A stretch of 64,000 nucleotides of DNA from Streptomyces sp. NBC_01428. GTDB taxonomy: Bacteria > Actinomycetota > Actinomycetes > Streptomycetales > Streptomycetaceae. How positions within the stretch are numbered: the first letter of the stretch is position 1; every line of letters starts with the position of its first letter. Of the stretch, positions 7,969 through 15,592 are shown piece by piece. The notes beneath the pieces were generated by a model, which was given only the letters and a program-made list of their open reading frames with translations, made no database searches and was not told where the DNA came from. The stretch lies in contig NZ_CP109499.1 of NCBI RefSeq assembly GCF_036231965.1, forward strand, positions 620,001 through 684,000, written 5' to 3'. The position numbers were made by a program, and so were the translations under genes.

Positions 7969-8796
7969 GTGGACGTACGGCGCAGGAACCATGTGACCGT
8001 GACCGGACGAGCCGGCGCCCCGGTGGTGGTGCTGGCGCACGGTTTCGGATGCGACCAGAACCTGTGGCGGCTGGTGACACCGGCCCTGGAGCGCGACTTC
8101 GCCGTCGTCCGCTTCGACCACGTCGGCGCGGGGAACTCCGACCTGGCGGCGTGGAGCGAGGAGCGGTACGCGACGCTCGACGGATACGTCGAGGACGTAC
8201 TGGAACTCTGCCGCGAGCTGGCCCTCGGGCCCGTGACGTTCGTCGGGCATTCGGTGAGCGCCATGATGGGCGTACTCGCCGCCGCCCGGGAACCCAAGGC
8301 GTTCGCGGGACTGGTGCTCCTCGCACCGTCACCGTGTTTCGTCGACGACCCGGAGACCGGGTACCGGGGCGGATTCAGCGCCGGGGACATCGAGGAGCTG
8401 CTCGAGTCGCTGGAGGCGAACTATCTGGGCTGGTCGGGTGCGATGGCGCCGGTCATCATGGGCAATCCCGAGCGGCCGGAGCTGGGTGAGGAACTGACCA
8501 ACAGCTTCTGCCGTACGGACCCGGGGATCGCCCGGGTCTTCGCCCGGGTGACGTTCCTGTCCGACAACCGGGCCGATCTCGCGTCGGTGGCGGTGCCGAC
8601 GCTCGTGGCGCAGTGTTCCAGCGACGCGATCGCCCCGCCGGAGGTGGGCGCCTTCGTCCACGCGCGGATCCCCGGCAGCCGCCTCGTCACGCTGAACGCC
8701 ACCGGCCACTGCCCGCAGCTCGCCGCCCCCGAGGAGACCGCCGCGGCGATCACCGCGTTCGTGAAGGGGCTGCCGGACGATGGGCCAGGCCAGTGA
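7969..8796 (+). CDS. rsbQ: RsbQ-like alpha/beta hydrolase (positive regulator of RsbP-type phosphatase)
   Basis: A 275-residue alpha/beta hydrolase. The nucleophile elbow is GHSVSAMMG (Ser95), the acid is in SSDAIAPP (Asp219), and the base is in TGHCPQL (His247). The numbering is almost the same as the Ser96/Asp219/His247 triad of Bacillus subtilis RsbQ. The HGFGCDQNLWR oxyanion loop and RFDHVGAGNSD are also RsbQ hallmarks. In B. subtilis RsbQ is needed for the PAS-phosphatase RsbP to signal energy stress. Here the next gene is a PAS-PP2C protein that overlaps this one by 17 bases. The GTG at 7969 has GAGG eight bases upstream; a GTG at 7963 is too close to it. Confidence 0.88.
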   Translation: MDVRRRNHVTVTGRAGAPVVVLAHGFGCDQNLWRLVTPALERDFAVVRFDHVGAGNSDLAAWSEERYATLDGYVEDVLELCRELALGPVTFVGHSVSAMMGVLAAAREPKAFAGLVLLAPSPCFVDDPETGYRGGFSAGDIEELLESLEANYLGWSGAMAPVIMGNPERPELGEELTNSFCRTDPGIARVFARVTFLSDNRADLASVAVPTLVAQCSSDAIAPPEVGAFVHARIPGSRLVTLNATGHCPQLAAPEETAAAITAFVKGLPDDGPGQ

Positions 8797-10036
8797 TCAT
8801 GACGAGTGCGGCACGGACGGCGGACCGGTGGACGAACAGGCCCAGTTCTCGGCCCTCCTGGAGGACAGCGCCGAGGACCTGTACGAGCACGCGCCCTGCG
8901 GCTACCTGTCCACCCTGTTGGACGGCCGGATCGCGAAGGTCAACACGACGCTTCTGAACTGGCTCGGCTACCGGCGCGACGACCTGCTGGGCCGCAAGCA
9001 CTTCTCCGACCTGCTCACGGTCGGGGGCCGGCTCTACCACGAGACCCACTTCGCGCCCCTGCTGCGCATGCAGGGTGAGGTGAGCGGCATCGCGCTGGAG
9101 CTCAAGGCGGCCGACGGTTCACGGCTGCCGGTCCTGGTCACCTCCACCGTGAAGACGGGCAGCGACGGACAGCCCCTCCTGATCCGTACGACACTCTTCG
9201 ACGCCCGTGACCGCCGCGCCTACGAGACCGAACTCCTGCGTGCCCGCACGGAGGCCGAGCAGGAACGCGAGCGCCTGCAGAAGCTGGCCACCACGCTGCA
9301 ACAGACCCTGCTCCCGCCCGCGCTCGCGAACGTGCCCGGTCTGGAGGTCTCCGCGTACTACCACATCGCGTCCGTCGACCAGGTCGGCGGCGACTTCTAC
9401 GATCTCTTCCCACTGGCCGCGGGAACCTGGGGCCTCTTCATGGGCGACGTGTGCGGCAAGGGCGCCGCCGCCGCGGCCGTCACCTCCCTGGCCCGCTACA
9501 CCCTGCGCGCCGCCGCGGTGTACGACCCCGACCCCGCCGCCGTCCTGGACAACCTCAACACCGTCCTCAACCACGAGTACAACGGAACCGACCCGCGCTT
9601 CTGCACCGTCGTCTTCGGCCTGCTCACCCCGGACCACGAGCGCGGCGGGTTCCGCATCACCCTGGCCGGCGGCGGCCATCCCCCCGCACTGCTCATGCGC
9701 GCCGACGGCACGGCCGACATCCTGCCCACCCCCGGCGGCCAGCTCATCGGTGCGCTGCCCGACGCCCATATCGCCACCACCGCCGTGCACCTGGCCCCCG
9801 GCGACACGCTCCTGCTGCACACCGACGGCCTCACCGAGGCCCACACCGACGCCGTCGGTGGCCGGTACGGCGACGACGCCCTGCTCGGCTTCGCCCGCGC
9901 ACTCGCCCCCACCACCGCAGCGGACAGTATCGACGCGGTCCGCGACCTGCTCGACACCTTCGGCACCGGCGTGGACGACGATGCCGCGGTCCTCGCCATC
10001 CATGTGCCCCGACCCCCCAGTGAAGAGCAGCAGTGA
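8780..10036 (+). CDS. rsbP: RsbP-like PAS-PP2C (SpoIIE-type) serine phosphatase
   Basis: A 418-residue cytoplasmic protein. A PAS domain spans about 30-145 (APCGYLSTLLDGRIAKVN...LLGRKHFSDLL). A coiled-coil linker follows (YETELLRARTEAEQERERLQKLATTLQQTLLPP), then a PPM/SpoIIE phosphatase domain (about 190-410) with metal motifs GGDFYD, GDVCGKG and a C-terminal GVDDDAAVL. The architecture is that of B. subtilis RsbP. RsbP-type enzymes dephosphorylate an RsbV-type STAS protein. Here an STAS gene follows with a GTGA overlap, and the RsbQ homologue precedes with a 17-base overlap, so the three are translationally coupled. No transmembrane segment is seen. Confidence 0.9.
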   Translation: MGQASDHDECGTDGGPVDEQAQFSALLEDSAEDLYEHAPCGYLSTLLDGRIAKVNTTLLNWLGYRRDDLLGRKHFSDLLTVGGRLYHETHFAPLLRMQGEVSGIALELKAADGSRLPVLVTSTVKTGSDGQPLLIRTTLFDARDRRAYETELLRARTEAEQERERLQKLATTLQQTLLPPALANVPGLEVSAYYHIASVDQVGGDFYDLFPLAAGTWGLFMGDVCGKGAAAAAVTSLARYTLRAAAVYDPDPAAVLDNLNTVLNHEYNGTDPRFCTVVFGLLTPDHERGGFRITLAGGGHPPALLMRADGTADILPTPGGQLIGALPDAHIATTAVHLAPGDTLLLHTDGLTEAHTDAVGGRYGDDALLGFARALAPTTAADSIDAVRDLLDTFGTGVDDDAAVLAIHVPRPPSEEQQ

Positions 10037-10389
10037 CCCAGCATCTGACCCTCCACACCCGTACCACCCCCGAGGGCGCGGTCATCGAACTCGCCGGCGA
10101 ACTCGACTTCCACACCGCCGACCAGGTGCGCGCCCAGCTGATCGGCCTCGACCTGCCCCCGGGGGGGCAACTCGTCCTCGACCTCGGCGGCATCACCTTC
10201 TGCGACTCCACCGGCATCACGGTGCTCATCGCTGCCCGCAACCACGCCCTGGCCACCGGGGCGGGCATCGCGCTGGCGGCCGTCCCCGACCTCGTCGGCC
10301 GTATCTTCCGCATGGTCGGCCTCGACGAGGTGTTCCCCTCCCACCCCACCGTCCAGGCCGCCGAGGCCGCGTGGCGCCCCACCGGCTGA
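10033..10389 (+). CDS. RsbV-like STAS anti-anti-sigma factor
   Basis: A 118-residue single STAS domain. The central strand and loop read LVLDLGGITFCDSTGITVL, carrying the D-S-[ST]-G phosphorylation site (Ser near 58). GELDFHTADQVRAQL forms the first half. It should be dephosphorylated by the upstream RsbP-like phosphatase and then bind an RsbW-like kinase to free the sigma factor. The start GTG overlaps the phosphatase TGA (GTGA), so it is the third gene of the rsbQ-rsbP-rsbV-like unit. Confidence 0.9.
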   Translation: MTQHLTLHTRTTPEGAVIELAGELDFHTADQVRAQLIGLDLPPGGQLVLDLGGITFCDSTGITVLIAARNHALATGAGIALAAVPDLVGRIFRMVGLDEVFPSHPTVQAAEAAWRPTG

Positions 10390-10444
10390 GAGCGCCGACG
10401 GCCACCGCGTCGGCCCAGCGGTGGTCCTGGGGTGAACCCGGTGT

Positions 10445-10469
10445 GTTTGCCTCGCCACGGTGCGGGCAC
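10445..10469 (+). promoter_or_regulatory. Possible SigB-type promoter (GTTT-N15-GGGCAC)
   Basis: GTTT (10445-10448) and GGGCAC (10464-10469) are 15 bases apart, one mismatch from the SigB-type -10 GGGTAC. It lies 54 bases upstream of the small DUF6131 gene. Weak evidence. Confidence 0.35.
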
Positions 10470-10522
10470 CCGGGGCTCAGATTGGGGCGCCCCCGGACGA
10501 CGCCCCGTCATGGGAGGACGCC

Positions 10523-10678
10523 ATGATCATCCTTGGAGTCATTCTGCTCGTCGTCGGTCTCGTGGCCGGAATCGGGATCCTGTGGACCATCGGCGTCATC
10601 CTGGTGGCCGTCGGTGCCCTGCTCTGGATCCTGGGAGCGGTGGGCCGTGAGGTCGGCGGGCGTCGCCACTACTGGTGA
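10523..10678 (+). CDS. Small membrane protein, DUF6131-like
   Basis: 51 residues forming two short hydrophobic helices (IILGVILLVVGLVAGIGIL and IGVILVAVGALLWILGAV) and ending in the conserved GREVGGRRHYW tail of DUF6131 proteins. A perfect GGAGG lies six bases before the ATG. The function is unknown. The last 10 bases overlap the 3' end of the convergent sigma-factor gene. Confidence 0.8.
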   Translation: MIILGVILLVVGLVAGIGILWTIGVILVAVGALLWILGAVGREVGGRRHYW

Positions 10679-11898
10679 CGGTGACCGCCCGTTCGATCGT
10701 GACCGTGGTCTTCTGCGTCGCCCGCGGGATCCGCTGAGCGACCGCGAGCCCCCATCGCGTTGAGGCGGGCCGCCTGACGGGTCAGATGGTCGCGCTCGGC
10801 GAGGTTCGTCGCCTGGCGGGCCGCCTCGGTGTACAGCCGTGCCGCCGTCTCCGAAGCGCCGTCGCGCTCATGGAGATAGGCGGCCACGGCGGTGTGGCGC
10901 GGGAGCGTGTCGTCGAGGCGCGCGAGTGCCGCCAGACCCGCGCGCGGGCCGTCGGCCTCGCCGACGGCGACCGCGCGGTTGAGGCGGACGACGGGGCTGC
11001 CGGTCAGCCGGGCGAGTTCGTCGTACCACTCGACGATCTGCACCCAGTCCGTCTCGCCCGCCGACTGTGCGTCCGCGTGGAGAGCCGCGATGGCGGCCTG
11101 CGCCTGATACTCGCCCAGCCGGTCACGGGCGAGGGCGAGCTGGAGGATCCCGATCCCCTCGGCGATCATCGTGGTGTCCCAGCGAGTGCGGTCCTGTTCG
11201 GCGAGGGTCACGATGCCGCCGTCGGCCGCCGTGCGGGCGGGGTGTCGGGCGTGGTGGAGCAGCATGAGGGCGAGCAGGCCCGCCACCTCGGGATGGTCGA
11301 TCGCCGCTGCGAGCTGCCGGGTGAGACGGATGGCCTCGGCGACGAGGTCCACGTCTCCCGAGTAGCCCTCGTTGAAGACCAGATAGAGGACGCGCAGCAC
11401 GGTGGCGACGTCGCCGGGCTGGTCGAACCGGACGCCCGAGACCGTGCGCTTGGCCCGGCTGATGCGCTGCGCCATGGTCGCCTCGGGGACGAGGTACGCC
11501 CGGGCGATCTGGCGGGTGGTCAGGCCGCCGACGGCCCGCAGGGTCAGCGCGACCGCGGACGACGGCGTCAGCGAGGGGTGTGCGCACAGGAAGTAGAGCT
11601 GGAGCGTGTCGTCCACCGCGGGCACGGTGCCGGGCGCCGGTTCCTCGTCGACGGTCTCCTCGCGCCGACGGCGGGCGGTGTCCGCCCGGGTCGCGTCGAG
11701 GAACTTGCGCCAGGCGACGGTGACCAGCCATCCCTTGGGGTCCCGCGGCGGATCGGCAGGCCAGCCGCGGACCGCCTCGATCAGCGCGTCCTGCACGGCG
11801 TCCTCGGCCGCCGCGAAGTCGGCTCCGCGGCGGACGAGGATGCCGAGCACCCCGGGGGTGAGGCTCCGGAGCTGGAGCTCGTCCATGTCCCGGGTCAC
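10669..11898 (-). CDS. ECF42-type RNA polymerase sigma factor with long C-terminal domain
   Basis: 409 residues. An ECF sigma-2 region (FAAAEDAVQDALIEAVRGWPADPPRDPKGWLVTVAWRKFLDATRA) and a sigma-4 region (VALTLRAVGGLTTRQIARAYLVPEATMAQRISRAKR) are followed by a C-terminal part of about 200 residues rich in helices (TPR-like; YLVFNEGYSG, HADAQSAGETDW). This is the layout of group ECF42 (DUF6596-containing). These sigma factors are known to sit beside DGPF/YCII proteins, as here. The GTG at 11898 overlaps the stop of that partner (GTGA), so the two are translated together. No anti-sigma gene is seen; the C-terminal extension may regulate instead. Confidence 0.9.
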   Translation of the reverse strand: MTRDMDELQLRSLTPGVLGILVRRGADFAAAEDAVQDALIEAVRGWPADPPRDPKGWLVTVAWRKFLDATRADTARRRREETVDEEPAPGTVPAVDDTLQLYFLCAHPSLTPSSAVALTLRAVGGLTTRQIARAYLVPEATMAQRISRAKRTVSGVRFDQPGDVATVLRVLYLVFNEGYSGDVDLVAEAIRLTRQLAAAIDHPEVAGLLALMLLHHARHPARTAADGGIVTLAEQDRTRWDTTMIAEGIGILQLALARDRLGEYQAQAAIAALHADAQSAGETDWVQIVEWYDELARLTGSPVVRLNRAVAVGEADGPRAGLAALARLDDTLPRHTAVAAYLHERDGASETAARLYTEAARQATNLAERDHLTRQAARLNAMGARGRSADPAGDAEDHGHDRTGGHRHQ

Positions 11899-12302
11899 TC
11901 CGTGACGGTGGGGTGCACACCCAGGAAGGGGCGCAGCTCCAGCCACTCGTGGATGGGCTTTCCGCCTGCTCCCGGTGCGGCCGACAGTTCACCGGCCAGT
12001 TCGACGGCGCGGTCGTAGGAGTCGACGTCGATGATCATCCAGCCGGCGATGACGTCCTTGGTCTCGGCGAACGGGCCGTCGGTGACCGGCGGTCGGCCCT
12101 CTCCGTCGTACCGCACGAACGTCCCCTCGGGGGCGAGTGCCTGCGAGTCGACGAACTCCCCGGTCGTCTCCAGCCGTGCGGCGAAGTCGTTCATGTACTG
12201 CACGTGGGCCGTGATCTCCTCGGGAGTCCATTCGGACATCGGTACGTCGTTGGCCGGGGCCGGGGCGCCGCGGTAGTGCTTGAGCAACAGGTACTTGGCC
12301 AT
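11895..12302 (-). CDS. DGPF/YCII-family protein, partner of the ECF42 sigma factor
   Basis: A 135-residue single YCII domain with the hallmark VTDGPFAETKDVIAGWMIIDVDS and the N-terminal MAKYLLLKHYRG. DGPF proteins form small ferredoxin-like dimers. They are regular neighbours of ECF42 sigma factors, but their biochemical role is not settled. The ATG at 12302 has GGAGGAG seven bases upstream. The stop overlaps the sigma start (GTGA). Confidence 0.9.
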   Translation of the reverse strand: MAKYLLLKHYRGAPAPANDVPMSEWTPEEITAHVQYMNDFAARLETTGEFVDSQALAPEGTFVRYDGEGRPPVTDGPFAETKDVIAGWMIIDVDSYDRAVELAGELSAAPGAGGKPIHEWLELRPFLGVHPTVTE

Positions 12303-12423
12303 CGCGCTCTCCTCCGTGCTGGTGCGAACCATTGTGGTCGCAGTCACGGCTGGGACGGAGCGGACCACGGGTTCTCGACATCGCCGGGCCGGAACTTCTC
12401 TCCTCGGCCGGCGGAGCCGGCAA

Positions 12424-12459
12424 AAGGGCGCCCCTCGATCCTGGTCGAGGGGCGCCCTT
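12424..12459 (-). terminator. Perfect 15-bp hairpin after csbD
   Basis: Arms 12424-12438 and 12445-12459 are perfectly complementary with a six-base loop. Reading leftward it is followed by TTTT, so it acts as a terminator for the minus-strand CsbD gene. Confidence 0.8.
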
Positions 12460-12479
12460 CCGTCCGCGGGTGGTGCCGA

Positions 12480-12665
12480 CTATCGCTCGTCGCGGAGTGA
12501 GTCGCGGGCGCCGGCGGCCTTGTCCTGGGCCTTCTCGGCGACGTCACGGACGTTGCCCTTGGCCTGGTCGGTCTTGCCCTCGGCCTGCATGCGGTCGTTG
12601 CCGGTGGCCTTGCCGACCATTTCCTTGGCCTTGCCCTTGGCCTTGTCCATGGAACTCTTGCCCAT
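12480..12665 (-). CDS. CsbD-family stress protein
   Basis: A 61-residue very hydrophilic Lys/Ala/Asp-rich protein: MGKSSMDKAKGKAKEMVGKATGNDRMQAEGKTDQAKG. The repeated GKxxxxxGKxxGN pattern defines the CsbD-like family. In Bacillus csbD belongs to the SigB general stress regulon; the molecular role is unknown. AAGGAG lies five bases before the ATG at 12665; ATG 12668 or GTG 12671 could also serve. I found no SigB-type promoter upstream. A strong terminator follows. Confidence 0.85.
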   Translation of the reverse strand: MGKSSMDKAKGKAKEMVGKATGNDRMQAEGKTDQAKGNVRDVAEKAQDKAAGARDSLRDER

Positions 12666-12981
12666 CATCACTCCTTGGTTGGGGGTGGTACGCCAGCCAC
12701 GCTAGGGAGGGTCCGGGCACCTCGCATCCGGAGCGGGGCGCCCGGCCCGCCGCCCCGGACGCACCCGTCCCCGCGCCCGGGAGGCCCCATCCGGCGCTCC
12801 GTCCCCCGACGCGGGCCGGGATTCGGCCTGGCCAGGGCCTCTCCGGTCTGGACTTGCCGGTCCATTTTCTGAGTCGTACGTTGACGCGAGTGCCCTGGAT
12901 GTCAGGGCCTCGTTCGGCCGAAGGCGCTGAGCCGTTCGGCCGTCCGGGTTCATGGTGAGAACGAACGCGATGGAGTGGATC
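12666..12981. other. Divergent intergenic region, 316 bases
   Basis: Holds the promoters for csbD (leftward) and the SDR gene (rightward). It has no ORF with coding character. Short repeats of CGTTCGGCCG occur at about 12911-12947; otherwise nothing clear. Confidence 0.4.
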
Positions 12982-13746
12982 ATGTCGATGCGGCTTGAGG
13001 GCAGGACCGCGCTGGTGACCGGAGCGACCAGCAACATCGGGCGGGCGATCGCGGAGGCCTTCGCCGCCCAGGGGGCGCACGTAGCCGTTTCCGGCCGGAG
13101 CGCCGAGCGGGGCGAGGAGGTCGTCGAGGGGATCCGCGCACGCGGCGGGCGGGCGGACTTCGTGCGCGCGGATCTGGACGGGAGTGCCGCGGCCTCGCGC
13201 GCCCTGGCCGAGGAGGCGACGCGGGTGCTGGGCGGCCGGATCGACGTCCTGGTCAACAACGCCGGCATCTACCCCGCCGACTCCACGACGGCGACCGACG
13301 AGAAGACCTTCGACCAGGTCTACGCGGTGAACGTGAAGGCGCCGTTCTTCCTGACGGCGGCCGTCGCCCCCGCCATGGTGGAGGCCGGTGGCGGTTCGAT
13401 CATCAACCTGGGTTCCTGGATCGCCCGCCTCGGCATTCCGATCGGCGCCCTCTACAGCTCCACCAAGGGGGCCGTGGAGACGCTGACCCGTGCCTGGGCG
13501 GCGGAGTTCGGGCCGCAGGGGGTCCGCGTGAACGCCATCTCGCCCGGCGTGGTGCTGGAGCCGGCCCCGGGTGAGGAGCATCCCGCCGAGGTCATGATGA
13601 AGGGCACTCCCGCGAACCGGATGGGAACCCCCGAGGACATCGCGAGTGCCGCCGTGTACCTGGCGGCCGACGAGTCCGCCTTCGTGCACGGCATCGTGCT
13701 CGACGTCGACGGCGGCCGCACGACTGCCGCCGTCATCGCCGCCTGA
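12982..13746 (+). CDS. Short-chain dehydrogenase/reductase (classical SDR)
   Basis: A 254-residue NAD(P)-dependent oxidoreductase. Rossmann motif TGATSNIGRAIA (about 13-24), NNAG structural motif (VLVNNAGIYPAD), catalytic Ser in NLGSWIARLG, and Tyr-x-x-x-Lys as YSSTKGAVE. The C-terminal GIVLDVDGG is typical of FabG-like SDRs. The ATG at 12982 has GGAG six bases upstream; ATG 12952 and 12970 are in frame but lack a site. The gene is convergent with a TetR regulator that probably controls something else. The substrate is unknown. Confidence 0.9.
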   Translation: MSMRLEGRTALVTGATSNIGRAIAEAFAAQGAHVAVSGRSAERGEEVVEGIRARGGRADFVRADLDGSAAASRALAEEATRVLGGRIDVLVNNAGIYPADSTTATDEKTFDQVYAVNVKAPFFLTAAVAPAMVEAGGGSIINLGSWIARLGIPIGALYSSTKGAVETLTRAWAAEFGPQGVRVNAISPGVVLEPAPGEEHPAEVMMKGTPANRMGTPEDIASAAVYLAADESAFVHGIVLDVDGGRTTAAVIAA

Positions 13747-13810
13747 CCTTCCGCGCGCACGACTCGACGCCGCCGACGCGGAAGGGTCCTGTCGACCGAC
13801 GGCACGCAGG

Positions 13811-14419
13811 TCACTCCGCGGCGCGGCCCGCGTGCCTCAGGTCGTCGATGCCCTGGTCGAGAGCGGCGCGCAGATGGGTGGACTCTCCCGTGGACAGCAG
13901 GATGGACACGCCTCCCTGGATCGCGGCCAGCAGCGACGCGGCCCGCCGGTCGACATCGACGTCGGCGGGCAGGCTGCCGGCCGCCTGGAGCGCCCTGACG
14001 CCGGCCGCCAGGCTCTCCTGCCAGCGCCGCATCAGCTCGATCACGATCGCGCGCGTCCCGGGAGTCGAACGTCCGATCTGAAGGAAGAGCGACCCGAGCG
14101 GGCACTGGTCCCCCTGCTCCTCGTACCGCCTGACCACCACGTCCCGCCATAGGCCCCAGGCTTCCCACGAGTCGAGGCAGCTGAGATAGGGCTCCTGGTC
14201 CTCCAGGACCTGCTCCGCCTCGAACCGGGCGACCGCGACGAGGAGTTCGTCCTTGCCCGTCGGGAAGTAGTGGAAGAGCTGGCTCTTGCTGGAGCGGGTC
14301 CGCGCCATCACGTCGTCCAGGGTGGCCGAGGCGACCCCCTTCTCCCGCAGCACCTCGGCGGCGCCCTCGACGATCCGGCTCCGGGTCGCCCTTCCCTTGG
14401 CCGTCAGCTCACCGCGCAT
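13811..14419 (-). CDS. TetR/AcrR-family transcriptional regulator
   Basis: 202 residues. The N-terminal HTH reads RSRIVEGAAEVLREKGVASATLDDVMARTRSSKSQLFHYFPTGKDELL (about 12-60). The C-terminal ligand domain contains the QCPLGSLFLQIG segment seen in YcdC/AcrR-like regulators that pair with SDR or NAD(P)H enzymes. The palindrome at 14436-14455 sits just upstream of its start and is a likely autoregulatory operator. The SDR gene at 12982-13746 is convergent. Confidence 0.9.
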   Translation of the reverse strand: MRGELTAKGRATRSRIVEGAAEVLREKGVASATLDDVMARTRSSKSQLFHYFPTGKDELLVAVARFEAEQVLEDQEPYLSCLDSWEAWGLWRDVVVRRYEEQGDQCPLGSLFLQIGRSTPGTRAIVIELMRRWQESLAAGVRALQAAGSLPADVDVDRRAASLLAAIQGGVSILLSTGESTHLRAALDQGIDDLRHAGRAAE

Positions 14420-14435
14420 GCGTCTACCTCCGACG

Positions 14436-14455
14436 AATGGACCACATGGTCCATT
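14436..14455. promoter_or_regulatory. Palindromic operator for the TetR regulator
   Basis: A perfect inverted repeat AATGGACCA-CA-TGGTCCATT lies 17 bases upstream of the TetR start. The length and symmetry suit a TetR dimer. It also lies in the gap after the leftward ATP-binding gene. Confidence 0.65.
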
Positions 14456-14539
14456 GTACGGACCGACGGGTACGTGCCCCGACCGTCACCGAGAGCCCGG
14501 CCACGGTCCGCGGTACGCCACCCGCCGTGGACCCACCCG

Positions 14540-15028
14540 CTACGTGAGGGGGCGGTCCACCAGGTCTCCGCCGGGCACGTCCCGCAGCGCGATGCGTGCC
14601 GTGATCCGCTTGCCCACCGGCTCGCGCTGCACCTCGAAGCTGTCGGCCACGGCCTTCACGATCTCCAGGCCGTGCTGCCCGACACGGTCCGGATCGGCCG
14701 CCCGCGCCACCGGCAGCACCGGGTCGCTGTCCCACACCACGACGTCCACCATCGCCTCGGCGATGCGCAATTCCATGAGGACAGGGCCGGGAGCGTACTT
14801 GCGGGCGTTGGTGACCAGCTCGCTCACCACCAGTTGCGCCATGCCGAGAGCGCGCGCCGAGACCGGCAGGCCGAGATCCGTCTGCGCTCGGGCAAGAAAA
14901 GCCGCCGTCAGATGGCGGGCTTCGGCGATACTGCCTCCCTCACCGTCCAACGCGACGGTCTGCCGCAACACCGGTGCACTTGGCACCTCATCGTCTTCAT
15001 TTCCGGGAACTGGCCCCAATGCATTCAA
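14540..15028 (-). CDS. RsbW-like ATP-binding protein (second copy)
   Basis: A 162-residue HATPase_c protein, similar along its length to the one at 7438-7905: VSELVTNARKYAPGP (N box), VVWDSDPVLPVARAADPDRVGQHGLEIV (G1/G2 region) and PVGKRITARIAL near the end. It is a likely serine kinase / anti-sigma factor. It is divergent from an STAS gene (15185), the usual antagonist, and is preceded by a SigB-type promoter. The ATG at 15028 has no strong ribosome site. Confidence 0.87.
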   Translation of the reverse strand: MNALGPVPGNEDDEVPSAPVLRQTVALDGEGGSIAEARHLTAAFLARAQTDLGLPVSARALGMAQLVVSELVTNARKYAPGPVLMELRIAEAMVDVVVWDSDPVLPVARAADPDRVGQHGLEIVKAVADSFEVQREPVGKRITARIALRDVPGGDLVDRPLT

Positions 15029-15059
15029 CTTTCGACCCCGTGTACAGCGCCTGGTGCGT

Positions 15060-15084
15060 GTACCCGCCCACTTGCATTACACAC
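15060..15084 (-). promoter_or_regulatory. Candidate SigB-type promoter (GTGT-N15-GGGTAC)
   Basis: On the minus strand GTGT (15084-15081) and GGGTAC (15065-15060) are separated by 15 bases, identical in form to the site before the sigma gene at 6375. The RsbW-like start lies 32 bases beyond the -10, a normal leader length. Confidence 0.65.
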
Positions 15085-15184
15085 CCTTGGCCCCGGGCAT
15101 GAACCAGGAGGATGCTCAGCTCCGTACCATCGGGGTGGCCATCAACGTACGTCCCGGCCCAAAGCGAGCGCAGTCGAGGAAACG

Positions 15185-15559
15185 GTGACAGAGACCGATA
15201 AAACAGCACAGGACAGTCGGCTGTCCGTGGACTTCTCCACGGCGGACGGCGTCCGGATCGTCGCCCTGCACGGCGAGATCGACCACAACAGCCGCGGTCT
15301 CCTCGGCGAAGCCCTGCTCCCGTCCGCGGACGGGGAGACACCCCGGACCGTCGCCGACCTCAGCGACGTCACGTTCATGGACTCCAGCGGGATCAACATC
15401 CTCATCGTCGCCCACCGGGCGTCCGAGGAGGCGCGGGGCTGGCTGCGCCTTGCCGCCCCGCAGCAGACGGTGCTGCGCGTTCTGCAGCTCGTCGGCGTCG
15501 ACACCGTCATCTCCTGCTACGCCACGGTCCAGCAGGCCCTGGAGGACACGGCCGACTGA
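15185..15559 (+). CDS. STAS-domain anti-anti-sigma factor
   Basis: A 124-residue STAS protein with VRIVALHGEIDHNSRGLL and VADLSDVTFMDSSGINILIVAHR, keeping the D-S-S-G phosphorylation site. It is divergent from an RsbW-like kinase gene 157 bases away, suggesting a cognate pair. The GTG at 15185 has GAGGAA five bases upstream. Confidence 0.9.
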   Translation: MTETDKTAQDSRLSVDFSTADGVRIVALHGEIDHNSRGLLGEALLPSADGETPRTVADLSDVTFMDSSGINILIVAHRASEEARGWLRLAAPQQTVLRVLQLVGVDTVISCYATVQQALEDTAD

Positions 15560-15592
15560 CCGGATCCCGGGGAGCCGACGGGCCCGGAGCGG

